A DNA stretch of 64,000 bases from JASHPR01 sp963842355 (GCA_963842355.1 CAWJGC010000004.1:1550001-1614000); one strand, 5' to 3'; positions 34,486-43,190 are shown, numbered from the stretch's first letter. The notes: generated from the sequence alone by a model not told the origin. Made by a program: numbers and translations.

Positions 34486-35052
34486 ATGGCCAGGGTTCTC
34501 AGTGGCGAGTTCGCGCGGCTGTGCGAGGGACAGGCGGGCGTTCTCACCGTGTCATCGGCCGCCCGCTACCTGGGCCGGTCCGCGGTGCGATGGCGGCTGA
34601 CCAGCGGGCGATGGCGGCTGGTCGGGTCCAGGATGCTCGTCACGCAGTCCGGGCCGCTGACCGAGGAGCAGCGCCTCTGGGTCGCGGTCTTAGCCGCCGG
34701 TGCCGGAGCCGTCCTCGGGGGCCTGACCGCGGCGCGCCTCGACGGCCTGGCCGGGTTCGACGATCACCGGATCTACCTGCTGATTCCAAGCTCCCGGCAG
34801 TGGCGCACGGTGCTGCCCGGCGCGGTGGTGCACCGCTCGCGGCGGCTCGGGGCGGAGGATGTGCATCCGGGGGCGGACATGCGGCGGGACAACGAACTGA
34901 CCATCGACGGGTACCGGGTGCTGCGCTTTCCCGCGTTCGTGGTGCGCGACAACCCGCGGGCGGTCGCCGTGCAGATAGCGAGGGCACTGCGCCAGGCAGG
35001 GGCGCTGCCCGCCGTTCCCGGCCGCGGCCAGGCGCGGCCGGCGGGTCGGTGA
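34486..35052 (+). CDS. AbiEi-N/DUF559-type protein with internal deletion
   Basis: 188 residues from ATG 34486. Residues 1-125 match the N-terminal part of actinobacterial proteins that join an AbiEi-like winged-helix region to a DUF559 nuclease-like domain (LTVSSAARYLGRSAVRWRL, AVLGGLTAARLDGL, VVHRSRRLGAEDVHPG). The text then jumps to what is normally the last strand and helix of DUF559 (DNELTIDGYRVLRFPAFVVR). The ~130 residues usually between, including the core of the nuclease-like fold, are missing, with the frame kept. It is probably a non-functional or repurposed derivative. The comparison rests on my memory of the family. Confidence 0.65.
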   Translation: MARVLSGEFARLCEGQAGVLTVSSAARYLGRSAVRWRLTSGRWRLVGSRMLVTQSGPLTEEQRLWVAVLAAGAGAVLGGLTAARLDGLAGFDDHRIYLLIPSSRQWRTVLPGAVVHRSRRLGAEDVHPGADMRRDNELTIDGYRVLRFPAFVVRDNPRAVAVQIARALRQAGALPAVPGRGQARPAGR

Positions 35053-35094
35053 ATCTGCCGACAAATACGTAGATATACCGGCAGACTGACGGAC

Positions 35095-35238
35095 ATGGAG
35101 CCGTTAGCCACAGAAGACCCGCGCACGGTCGGTGAATACCGGCTGCGCGCCCGTCTCGGGGCGGGCGGCATGGGCCGGGTGTTTCTCGGCTTCTCGTTAG
35201 CGGGCCGTGCGGTGGCCGTCAAGGTGGTGCGGGCCTAG
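35095..35238 (+). pseudogene. serine/threonine protein kinase N-terminal stub
   Basis: 47 residues from ATG 35095 to TAG 35238. GEYRLRARLGAGGMGRVFLG is the glycine-rich nucleotide loop of PknB-like kinases, and VAVKVVRA holds the ATP-binding lysine. The rest of the kinase is absent in every frame before the next gene begins at 35275. Upstream, TCTGCCG (35054-35060) and CGGCAGA (35079-35085) form an inverted repeat with an AT-rich loop. It is a remnant of a deleted gene. Confidence 0.7.
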
Positions 35239-35274
35239 CCCGCGGCTCGCCGGCGCAGGCGAAGTCCGGCCTCG

Positions 35275-36150
35275 TCAGCTGAGGCCGAGGATGCGGGAGG
35301 CATTGCCGTGGCGCACCTGTTCCGACACGTCGCCGGGGAGGTCCAGGGCGTCGAACTCGGCCAGGCAGCGCTCGGGAGTCAGGAACGGGAAGTCACTGCC
35401 CCAGAGGAACTGCCCGGACAGCCGCCCGCGCAGCTCGCTGATCACTTCCGGCGGGATCCGGCGCGGTGACCAGCCGGAGATGTCGATGTACACGTTGGTC
35501 TTATGCAGCGCGATCGCGACCAGTTCCATGTGCCAGGGCCAGCCGAAGTGCGCCGCCACGATGGTCAGGCCGGGGTGGGCGGCGGCGACCGGGTCGAGCC
35601 GCAGCGGCTGCGCGTAATCGATCCGGATGCCCTGGCCGCCCGGCTGGCGCGCGCCGATCCCGCTGGTGCCGGTGTGGAAGAGGGCGAGGAGGCCGTGATC
35701 CTGACACGCGGCGAAGATCGGCCAGTAGTCGGGATCGTCCGGGGCAAAGGCCTGCAACGACGGGTGGAACTTCACCCCGCGCAGGCCGGCCGCGGCGATC
35801 TGCGCCACCTCGGCCACGGCGGCGTCGCCCTTGTGCGGATCCACCGAGCCGAACCCGGTGAACACGTCCGGGTACGCGCGGCATGCCTGCGCCACCGTGG
35901 CGTTGGGCACGCGCGGCCGCCCGGTCGCGGTCTCGGCGTCCCAGGCGAGGAGCACCGCCATCACACCAAGCTGGCGGTATCTCGCCGCGAGCTCGTCCAG
36001 CGAGGCCCGCTGCACCGGCGACCGGAAGTACGCCTCGGCCGCCTCGACGTAGCCGGCCATGCTGCCGTCGAGCCAGTCCGGCGTGGGCAGGTGTACGTGG
36101 AAATCTATGGCGCGCAGCGGCACCGGGTCATCATAGACGGCGTCAGGCAC
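35275..36150 (-). CDS. amidohydrolase family protein (TIM-barrel, amidohydrolase_2)
   Basis: 291 residues from GTG 36150. Metal-dependent hydrolase/decarboxylase fold: IDFHVHLPTPDWLDG near the N-terminus (HxH metal ligands), GVKFHPSLQAFAPDDP, LALFHTGTSG, IVAAHFGWPWHMELV and LWGSDFPFLTPE with the late catalytic Asp. These match the ACMSD-like subgroup. The substrate cannot be told from sequence or neighbours; it is a single gene between eroded DNA and tRNA-Leu. A later in-frame GTG (36123) just before the HxH motif is also possible as a start. Confidence 0.87.
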   Translation of the reverse strand: MPDAVYDDPVPLRAIDFHVHLPTPDWLDGSMAGYVEAAEAYFRSPVQRASLDELAARYRQLGVMAVLLAWDAETATGRPRVPNATVAQACRAYPDVFTGFGSVDPHKGDAAVAEVAQIAAAGLRGVKFHPSLQAFAPDDPDYWPIFAACQDHGLLALFHTGTSGIGARQPGGQGIRIDYAQPLRLDPVAAAHPGLTIVAAHFGWPWHMELVAIALHKTNVYIDISGWSPRRIPPEVISELRGRLSGQFLWGSDFPFLTPERCLAEFDALDLPGDVSEQVRHGNASRILGLS

Positions 36151-36293
36151 GACTCCCGGAGCAGGCGGCGGAGCCGGCTCAACGTCGGCTACCCGCAGGG
36201 GCCGGTGGCCTACTTCAGGTAATCGACCAGTGGCGCAGGTCCGGCACGTTCCAGGGCCTCGAATTCCGTTGATCTAGCTTGTGGCCGCCTGAC

Positions 36294-36379
36294 TGGTGCC
36301 GGAAGCGGGACTCGAACCCGCACGCCCTTTCGGGCAGATGCTTTTGAGGCATCCGCGTATGCCATTCCGCCATTCCGGC
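36294..36379 (-). tRNA. tRNA-Leu (CAA)
   Basis: An 83-nt cloverleaf on the minus strand (36379-36297) with CCA encoded at 36296-36294. The acceptor pairs GCCGGAA with TTCCGGC. The anticodon arm is GATGC-CTCAAAA-GCATC, giving anticodon CAA. The long variable arm (CTGCCCGAAAGGGC) and GGTTCGAGTCC T-loop are typical of tRNA-Leu. Confidence 0.95.
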
Positions 36380-36493
36380 ATGTTCTGTGCTATTTCGGAC
36401 TAAGGGGCTAGCTCGACCAGGTCACGCGGCCGGACTAGCTGGGGGGCAGGTGCGGCCAGATGTCAATCTACCGGGTCACGATACGCTCAGCGG

Positions 36494-37186
36494 GTGAGCC
36501 AGACCCCGTTCCGCGTCGTGATCGCTGAGGACGAAGCGCTGATCCGCCTCGATCTCAAGGAGATGCTTGAGGAGGACGGCTACGTCGTCGCTGGTGAGGC
36601 GTCTGACGGCGAAGCCGCCGTCAAGCTGACCGAGAGCCTCCGGCCGGACTTGGTGATCATGGACATCAAGATGCCCGGGCTGGATGGTATCTCGGCCGCC
36701 GAGCGGATCGCGGCCGAGCATCTAGCGCCCGTCGTCATCCTCACCGCGTTCTCGCAGCGTGACCTCGTGATGCGAGCCAGGGACGCGGGCGCGATGGCGT
36801 TCCTGGTCAAGCCGTTCACCAAAGCAGACCTGGTCCCGGCGATCGAGATCGCGGTGAGCCGGTTCCAGGAGGTCTCGGCCCTCGAGTCCGAGGTCTCGAA
36901 CCTCAAGGACCGGCTGGAGGTGCGCAAGCTGCTGGATCGGGCCAAGGGGCTGCTCCAGGCCGAGCGCGGGATCAACGAGGCCGAGGCGTTCCGGTGGATC
37001 CAGAAGAGTTCGATGGACCGGCGGATGACCATGCGCGCCGTGGCGGAGGAAGTGCTGCAGAAGGCCAAGCAGGCCACCGCCGAGCAGGGCACCGCCGAGC
37101 AGGCCACCGCCGAGCAGGCCACCGCCGGGCAGGCCGGTGAGGACGGAAAGGCCGGGTCGGGCGAGACCGGCGGAAGCGAGGCCTGA
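36494..37186 (+). CDS. pdtaR: ANTAR-domain response regulator
   Basis: 230 residues from GTG 36494. Receiver domain: VVIAEDEALIRLDL with the acidic pocket, phosphoacceptor Asp57 in VIMDIKMPGLDG, and LVKPF with the conserved lysine. After a coiled-coil linker the ANTAR RNA-binding domain (about residues 135-195) reads LDRAKGLLQAERGINEAEAF. PdtaR works as an antiterminator controlled by the histidine kinase PdtaS; the kinase gene is not in this window. The last ~35 residues are a repetitive TAEQ/TAEQA tail beyond the usual ~205-residue length. Two strong hairpins follow the stop. Confidence 0.95.
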   Translation: MSQTPFRVVIAEDEALIRLDLKEMLEEDGYVVAGEASDGEAAVKLTESLRPDLVIMDIKMPGLDGISAAERIAAEHLAPVVILTAFSQRDLVMRARDAGAMAFLVKPFTKADLVPAIEIAVSRFQEVSALESEVSNLKDRLEVRKLLDRAKGLLQAERGINEAEAFRWIQKSSMDRRMTMRAVAEEVLQKAKQATAEQGTAEQATAEQATAGQAGEDGKAGSGETGGSEA

Positions 37187-37245
37187 ACAAGCGGGCGGGA
37201 CCGGCTGCACAACCCCCGTACGCAGGCCGGCTCCCGCCCGCTTGT
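37187..37245 (+). terminator. long terminator hairpin after pdtaR
   Basis: ACAAGCGGGCGGGA-CCGGC (37187-37205) pairs with GCCGG-C-TCCCGCCCGCTTGT (37226-37245), a stem of about 19 bp starting at the base after the pdtaR stop. Confidence 0.8.
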
Positions 37246-37249
37246 GCCG

Positions 37250-37273
37250 CTGCCGGCCTGAGACGGCCGGCAG
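37250..37273 (+). terminator. second hairpin after pdtaR
   Basis: CTGCCGGCC, a six-base loop, then GGCCGGCAG: a perfect 9-bp stem immediately after the first hairpin. The pair probably forms a bidirectional termination zone between pdtaR and the converging thioesterase gene. Confidence 0.7.
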
Positions 37274-37487
37274 CAGGGAGCCCGAAGAACCTTTGGTGCC
37301 ATGTCAGCCTTCCCCGGGCCGGCACGTTCTCTACTCGGCATCGCCGGGCTCTGCCCACCACGGTAGCGATGCCTCACCGGGTCGCGCAAAGGCACCGACA
37401 TTCACTGGCCGGTATGGGTTAAAGATCCCTTAACCTGCGGCGCTGCTCAATTGCGTGAGGCAAGTGACGGCGCGGAAACTGCGGAGG

Positions 37488-37967
37488 CTACGGCGCGTCT
37501 TCCGGGGAGTCGGTCCAGGGATGAAACGCCGGCGGCCTGCCTTCGCCGGGGACCGCATCTCGCAGCAGGCAGGTCAGTCTGGAGGTGCAGATCCGGCGGC
37601 CGAGTTCATCGGTGATGACGATCTCGTACGTCGTCAGGGTCCGGCCGCCGTGCAGGAGCGTGGCCACGGCGGTGACCTCGCCTGCCGCGGCGCCCCGGTG
37701 ATGCGTGGCGCTGATCTCGATCCCGACCGTGACGCGGCCCGGGCCCGCGTGCAGGGCCGAGCCGAGGGAGCCGAGGCTCTCGGCGAGCACACACGAGGCG
37801 CCGCCGTGCAGCAGCCCGTAGGGCTGCGTATTGCCCGCGACCGGCATGGTGCCGACGACCCGCCGGGGAGACGCCTCGAGGATCTTGATGCCCATGCGCC
37901 CGGGGAGCGAGTCCGCGGTCGCCTCATTGTAGGCGTCCCTGATCCGCTGCTGCTGGTCGTCTCCCAC
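37488..37967 (-). CDS. hotdog-fold (PaaI-type) thioesterase
   Basis: 159 residues from GTG 37967, chosen because GGAGG lies five bases upstream; longer starts read through unlikely sequence. The hotdog motif is NTQPYGLLHGGASCVLAESLG with the catalytic acidic residue in the helix, followed by VGIEISATHHRGAAAGEVTA. Members hydrolyse acyl-CoA thioesters; relatives include menaquinone-pathway DHNA-CoA thioesterases, and the exact substrate is open. It converges on pdtaR. In many relatives a thioesterase lies close to polA, as here. Confidence 0.87.
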   Translation of the reverse strand: MGDDQQQRIRDAYNEATADSLPGRMGIKILEASPRRVVGTMPVAGNTQPYGLLHGGASCVLAESLGSLGSALHAGPGRVTVGIEISATHHRGAAAGEVTAVATLLHGGRTLTTYEIVITDELGRRICTSRLTCLLRDAVPGEGRPPAFHPWTDSPEDAP

Positions 37968-38070
37968 CGCTACCTCCGCGAGTTCGTGACGGGCTCGTGT
38001 TCGCGCAGGACGAAGCCTAGGAGCCGGGAAAAGTCCGGCATGGACCGGACCCGTCCGCGGCCCCTGCGTC

Positions 38071-38325
38071 ACACCGGTACCAGATACGCCATCTGGCCCC
38101 ATGCGCGGCCGTGAGCTGACCGTCTGGACCGACCAGCCGGGCGTCCAGTTCTACAGCGGGAACTTCCTCAACGGCACGCTGGTGGGCATCAGCGGCCACA
38201 CCTACCGGCAGGGCGCAGGCTACACGTTCGAGACCCAGCACTTCCCGGACTCGCCCAGCCAGCCCAACTTCCCGCCCACCGTGTGCCTGCCCGGGTTACC
38301 TGCCGGTGTCAGACCCGGCCACTAG
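38071..38325 (+). pseudogene. aldose 1-epimerase C-terminal remnant
   Basis: The frame from about 38071 (first ATG at 38101) reads GRELTVWTDQPGVQFYSGNF, then LNGTLVGISGHTYRQG and ETQHFPDSPSQPNFPPT. This is the characteristic C-terminal part of galactose mutarotase (GalM), including the substrate-binding Glu (ETQHFPD). The N-terminal ~250 residues are missing, and the normal ending is replaced by an unrelated 15 residues. It ends 9 bases before polA. A deletion remnant. Confidence 0.75.
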
Positions 38326-38334
38326 ACTGCCTGC

Positions 38335-41109
38335 GTGGTGACGAAGCCGGCTCAGGCGAACAGGCCCGCAGGCACAGATCCCGGAGGTTCCGGGTCCGGC
38401 GACCGCGCCCGGCTGCTGCTGCTGGACGGGCATTCGCTGGCCTACCGTGCGTTCTTCGCACTGCCCCCCGAGAACTTCTCGACCACCACCGGGCAGCCCA
38501 CCAACGCCGTCTACGGCTTCACCGCGATGCTCATCAACGTCCTGCGCGACGAGCGGCCGACGCACGTCGCCGTGGCGTTCGACCGCGGCGAGCCGACGTT
38601 CCGGCACGAGCAGTACGTCGACTACAAGGCGAACCGGCGAGAGACCCCGGCGGACTTCAGGAGCCAGCTCAGCCTGATCTTCGAGGTGCTGGACGCGCTG
38701 GGCATCCGGCGGCTGTCGGTGCCGGGCTACGAGGCCGACGACATCATCGCCACGCTCGCCACGCAGGCGACGGCCGACGGCATGAGCGCGCTGATCGTCA
38801 GCGGCGACCGCGACGTGCTGCAACTGGTCAACGACGACGTGACCGTGCTGATGACCCGGCGCGGGATCAGCGACATGACCAGGTTCACGCCCGAGGCGGT
38901 CACCGAGAAGTACGGGCTGACCCCGGCCCAGTACCCGGACTACGCGGCGCTGCGCGGGGACCCGAGCGACAACCTGCCCAGCATCCCGGGGGTCGGCGAG
39001 AAGACCGCGGCCAAGTGGGTGATGGAGTTCGGCTCCCTCGCCCAGCTCGTGGACCGGGTCGACGAGGTCAAGGGCCGGGCCGGAGACAACCTGCGCGAGC
39101 ACCTCGCCGGCGTACTGCGCAACCGCCAGCTCACCGAGCTGGCCAGGGACGTGCCCGTCGAGGCGGCGCCGCGGGAGCTGAGCCCGGCCCCCTGGGACCG
39201 GGAGAAGATCAACCAGCTCTTCGACACGCTGCAGTTCCGGGTCCTGCGTGAGCGACTCCAGACGACGTTCCCGAACGGGATCGCCCCCACCGCCTCCAGC
39301 GACGCCGCCGGACCCGAGGCACCAGCCGGGAGTTTCGACGTCGAGGCGGCTGTGCTCGGCCCGGAGGACGTCGCGCAATGGCTGGCCGAGCACGCCTGCG
39401 GCGGCGGGCGGGTCGGCGTGGCCGCCAGCGGGAGCTGGGGGCGCGGCACGGGCGTGCTCGACGGTCTGGCGCTGGCCACTCCCGACGGCGCCCACGCCTA
39501 CGTCGACCCGACCGCGCTGACCGAGGACGACGAGCGCGCGCTGGCCCGCTGGCTGGCCGACCCGGCACAGCCCAAGGCGATGCACGACGCCAAGGGCCCG
39601 ATGCACGCGATGGCCGCCCGCGGCCTCGAACTGGGCGGCCTGACCAGTGACACCGCGCTGGCCGCCTACCTGGCGCTGCCCGGCCAGCGCTCCTTCGACC
39701 TGGCCGACCTGGCCGTGCGCTACGTGGGCCGCGAGCTGACCGGCGGCGATACCGCGGTTGGCCAGCTCACCCTGGACATGGAAGACGACGGCGAGGCCGA
39801 GGCGGCCAACGCCCTGGCCCAGCGGGCGCGGGCCACGGCCGAGCTGGCCGACGCCCTGGACGCCGACCTGGAGCGGCGCGGCGCGACCCGGCTGCTCGCC
39901 GACGTCGAGCTGCCGCTGGTCGGCGTGCTCGCGGAGATGGAGCGGGCCGGGATCGCCGCCGACGTGGACCTCCTGGCCGACATGTCGGCCACGCTGGGCG
40001 GCGAGGTCAAGGAGGCCGAGCAGGCGGCCTTCGCGGTCACCGGGCACGAGTTCAACCTCGGCTCGCCCAAGCAACTGCAGGAGGTCCTGTTCACCGAGCT
40101 CGGCCTGCCGAAGACCAAGCGGATCAAGACCGGGTACACGACCGACTCCGAGGCGCTCACCAGCCTGCTGGTGCAGACCGAGCACCCGCTCCTGGCGCAC
40201 CTGCTCCGGCACCGGGACGTCGCCAGGCTGAAGAGCATCGTGGACTCGCTGATCCCGATGGCGGGCGTCGACGGCCGCATCCACACCACGTACAACCAGA
40301 TGATCGCCGCCACCGGCCGGCTCTCGTCCACCGATCCCAACCTGCAGAACATCCCGATCCGGACCGAGGAGGGCCGCCGCACCCGGCAGGCGTTCGTGGT
40401 GGGGGCCGGGTACGAAACCCTGCTCACGGCCGACTACAGCCAGATCGAGCTGCGCATCATGGCGCACCTGTCGGGGGATCAGGCTCTCGCCGAGGCGTTC
40501 ATGTCGGGGCGTGACTTCCACGCGGAGACCGCGTCCCGGGTGTTCGGCGTGCCTCCGGAGGAGGTCACGGTCGAGCTGCGCAGCAAGATCAAGGCGATGA
40601 ACTACGGGCTCGCCTACGGCCTGTCCTCCTACGGGCTCTCGCAGCAGCTCCGGGTCAGCCGGGACGAGGCCACCGCGTTCATGGACGGCTACTTCGAGCA
40701 GTTCGGCGGCATCAGGGACTACCTGGAGGAGATCGTCGCGCAGGCACGCAAGGACGGCTATACCGAGACGATCCTCGGCCGTCGCCGCTACTTGCCGGAT
40801 CTGGTCTCGGACAACCGCCAGCGCCGGGAGATGGCGGAGCGGATGGCCCTCAACGCGCCGATCCAGGGCTCGGCCGCCGACATCATCAAGGTGGCCATGC
40901 TCGCGGTGCACCGCCGGATCGCCGGTCAGGGGCTGCGGTCCCGGATGCTGCTCCAGGTCCACGACGAGCTGCTGTTCGAGGTCGCGCCCGGCGAGCTTGA
41001 CCGGCTCAAGGCGCTGGTCCACGCCGCCATGTGCGGGGCGTTCGAGCTCACGGTGCCGCTCGAGGTGTCGATGGGCACCGGCCGAAGCTGGGCCGAAGCC
41101 GCCCACTAA
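38335..41109 (+). CDS. polA: DNA polymerase I
   Basis: 924 residues from GTG 38335 (a second GTG follows directly). The 5'-3' nuclease domain starts at LLLLDGHSLAYRAFFALP; DRDVLQLV and PGVGEKTA are its metal and DNA-binding motifs. The middle 3'-5' exonuclease-like domain lacks the catalytic DxE (the region reads VAASGSWGRG...), so proofreading is probably absent, as in other actinobacterial PolA. Polymerase motifs: ADYSQIELRIMAHLSGD (A), SKIKAMNYGLAYGLS (B) and LLQVHDELLFEV (C). The long opposite-strand frame here is a shadow. Confidence 0.97.
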   Translation: MVTKPAQANRPAGTDPGGSGSGDRARLLLLDGHSLAYRAFFALPPENFSTTTGQPTNAVYGFTAMLINVLRDERPTHVAVAFDRGEPTFRHEQYVDYKANRRETPADFRSQLSLIFEVLDALGIRRLSVPGYEADDIIATLATQATADGMSALIVSGDRDVLQLVNDDVTVLMTRRGISDMTRFTPEAVTEKYGLTPAQYPDYAALRGDPSDNLPSIPGVGEKTAAKWVMEFGSLAQLVDRVDEVKGRAGDNLREHLAGVLRNRQLTELARDVPVEAAPRELSPAPWDREKINQLFDTLQFRVLRERLQTTFPNGIAPTASSDAAGPEAPAGSFDVEAAVLGPEDVAQWLAEHACGGGRVGVAASGSWGRGTGVLDGLALATPDGAHAYVDPTALTEDDERALARWLADPAQPKAMHDAKGPMHAMAARGLELGGLTSDTALAAYLALPGQRSFDLADLAVRYVGRELTGGDTAVGQLTLDMEDDGEAEAANALAQRARATAELADALDADLERRGATRLLADVELPLVGVLAEMERAGIAADVDLLADMSATLGGEVKEAEQAAFAVTGHEFNLGSPKQLQEVLFTELGLPKTKRIKTGYTTDSEALTSLLVQTEHPLLAHLLRHRDVARLKSIVDSLIPMAGVDGRIHTTYNQMIAATGRLSSTDPNLQNIPIRTEEGRRTRQAFVVGAGYETLLTADYSQIELRIMAHLSGDQALAEAFMSGRDFHAETASRVFGVPPEEVTVELRSKIKAMNYGLAYGLSSYGLSQQLRVSRDEATAFMDGYFEQFGGIRDYLEEIVAQARKDGYTETILGRRRYLPDLVSDNRQRREMAERMALNAPIQGSAADIIKVAMLAVHRRIAGQGLRSRMLLQVHDELLFEVAPGELDRLKALVHAAMCGAFELTVPLEVSMGTGRSWAEAAH

Positions 41110-41368
41110 CCAGCCGGTAACATGCCTGGCGTGAGCGGTCGGCTGGAGCCTGCGGATTGACCGGTAGGCCGCACTCTCATATCCTGATCGCTGCGCTGTG
41201 TTTCTTGCAGTCCGCCATGGTCAGGCAGTCCGCGGGCCGTCAAAAGGCAGGCCGCGGCCGGTTAACGCTGGCCAGGCAAGTCCAGTCACTCCTGGCCGCC
41301 CATGGCGGATTGAACTGTGCATGGCGCGCGTCCGCACATCCCTGTCCGTATCCGGAGCCCACCTACAC
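41110..41368 (+). other. rpsA leader region
   Basis: About 260 bp between polA and rpsA. No gene is supported; one frame is open but reads Arg/Ala-rich shadow text. CATGGCGGA and TCCGCCATG near 41,213 and 41,302 can pair, so the rpsA leader may be structured. The rpsA start has only a weak GGAG site. Confidence 0.35.
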
Positions 41369-42878
41369 ATGACGACCAGCAGCACCGAGGCCACCTCGAC
41401 CCCCAAGGTAGCGGTCAACGACATCGGTTCCGAGGAGGCCTTCCTCGCCGCGATCGACGAGACCATCAAGTACTTCAATGACGGCGACATCGTCGAGGGG
41501 ACGGTCGTCAAGGTCGACCGAGACGAAGTCCTGCTGGACATCGGCTACAAGACCGAAGGCGTCATCCCGTCCCGTGAGCTGTCGATCAAGCACGACGTCG
41601 ACCCGCACGACGTCGTCAAGAGCGGCGAGCACATCGAAGCCCTGGTCCTGCAGAAGGAGGACAAGGAAAGGCCGGCTGATCCTGTCCAAGAAGCGCGCGC
41701 AGTACGAGCGGGCGTGGGGCACGATCGAGAAGATCAAGGAAGAGGACGGGGTCGTCACCGGAACCGTCATCGAGGTCGTCAAGGGCGGCCTGATCCTGGA
41801 CATCGGACTGCGCGGGTTCCTGCCCGCCTCGCTGGTCGAGATGCGGCGGGTGCGTGACCTGCAGCCGTACGTGGGCAAGGAGATCGAGGCGAAGATCATC
41901 GAGCTGGACAAGAACCGCAACAACGTGGTCCTGTCCCGCCGCGCCTGGCTCGAGCAGACCCAGTCCGAGGTCCGCCAGAACTTCCTGAACACGCTGCAGA
42001 AGGGCCAGATCCGCAAGGGCGTGGTCTCGTCCATCGTCAACTTCGGCGCGTTCGTCGACCTGGGCGGCGTCGACGGCCTGGTGCACGTGTCCGAGCTGTC
42101 CTGGAAGCACATCGACCACCCCGGAGAGGTGGTCGAGGTCGGCCAGGAGGTCACGGTCGAGGTGCTCGACGTGGACATGGACCGCGAGCGGGTCTCGCTG
42201 TCGCTGAAGTCCACGCAGGAGGACCCCTGGCAGCAGTTCGCCCGCACCCACCAGATCGGGCAGGTCGTGCCTGGCCGGGTCACCAAGCTGGTGCCGTTCG
42301 GCTCCTTCGTCCGGGTGGAAGAGGGCATCGAGGGCCTGGTGCACATCTCCGAGCTCGCCGACCGGCACGTGGAGATCCCCGAGCAGGTGGTACAGGTCGG
42401 CGACGAGATCTTCGTCAAGATCATCGACATCGACCTGGACCGGCGCCGGATCAGCCTGTCGCTGAAGCAGGCGAACGAGGGCACGATCGGCGAGGCCGTC
42501 GGCGAGGACTTCGACCCGACCCTCTACGGCATGCCGGCCACCTACGACGACCAGGGCAACTACGTCTATCCCGAGGGCTTCGACTCCGAGTCGGGCGAGT
42601 GGCTCGAGGGATACGACCGGCAGCGCGAGGATTGGGAGCACCAGTACGCTGAGGCGCGTTCCCGGTACGAGGCGCACCAGGCGCAGGTCGCCGAGGCGCG
42701 GCGGTCCGACGCGGCCGAGGCCGGGACGAGCGACCGTGGCGAGCGTGGCGACCGTGGCGAGCGCGGCGAGCACGGCGGTCGGCAGCAGGCCGAGCCCGAG
42801 GCCGAGGCCACCGGCACGCTGGCCTCCGACGAGGCGCTCGCGGCGCTCCGGGACAAGCTCTCGGGCGGCCAGAGCTAG
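41369..42878 (+). CDS. rpsA: 30S ribosomal protein S1, one frame break
   Basis: 502 residues after removing one A in the GGAAAGG run at 41,665-41,670. Four S1 (OB-fold) domains are visible: DIVEGTVVKVDRDEVLLDIG, DGVVTGTVIEVVKGGLILDI, IRKGVVSSIVNFGAFVDLGG and IGQVVPGRVTKLVPFGSFVR. A Gly/Arg/Glu-rich tail with GERGDRGERGEHGG follows and ends in DKLSGGQS. S1 recruits mRNA to the 30S subunit and is essential, so an in vivo frameshift after ~100 residues is very unlikely. ATG 41369 gives the usual N-terminus for actinobacteria. Confidence 0.95.
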
Positions 42879-42907
42879 GGCACCGGTCGTTAACCATGCG
42901 ATTGGCC

Positions 42908-42953
42908 GGGGCTGGCGCCAGGTCGGCAGCCAGCCCCGCGGTACCCTTTTCCC
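42908..42953 (+). terminator. rho-independent-like terminator after rpsA
   Basis: GGGGCTGGC (42908-42916) pairs with GCCAGCCCC (42929-42937); CTTTT follows shortly after. Located 30 bases after the rpsA stop. Confidence 0.65.
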
Positions 42954-42970
42954 GTTTCGGGGGCTTTCGT

Positions 42971-43190
42971 CCCGCCCGCCGCCCGGCATCCCGCCTGCTG
43001 GCCAGGCATCTGGCCCGCCGTCCCGGCATCCCGTCCCGCCGTCCCGGCATCCGCCGTCCCGGCATCCCGCCCCGCCGTCCCGGCATCCCGCCCCGCCGTC
43101 CCGGCATCCCGCCCGCTGGTCCGCCGCCCCGCTGGCGCGCCGCCCCGCTGGCGCGCCGTCCTGGCCGCCGGCCCGCCGTCCTGGCCGCGT
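42971..43190. repeat. GC-rich minisatellite between rpsA and coaE
   Basis: The element GCATC recurs at 42986, 43006, 43026, 43047, 43062, 43083 and 43104 within a 20-21 bp unit (GCCGTCCCGGCATCCCGCCC plus C), with one 15-base copy. It is followed by two copies of CCGCCCCGCTGGCGCG and two of CCGTCCTGGCCGC. Open frames across it encode Arg/Pro repeats and are not real genes. Confidence 0.85.

Noticed and set aside
37137..37433. Plus-strand ORF overlapping the pdtaR end and terminators
   Set aside because: Runs through two terminator hairpins and has shadow composition.
38296..41106. 936-codon open frame on the minus strand opposite polA
   Set aside because: Same kind of shadow; no family features and complete overlap with an unquestioned gene.
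41660..41675. Programmed frameshift in rpsA
   Set aside because: No recoding signal is expected in S1, and similar one-base breaks occur in many unrelated genes here.
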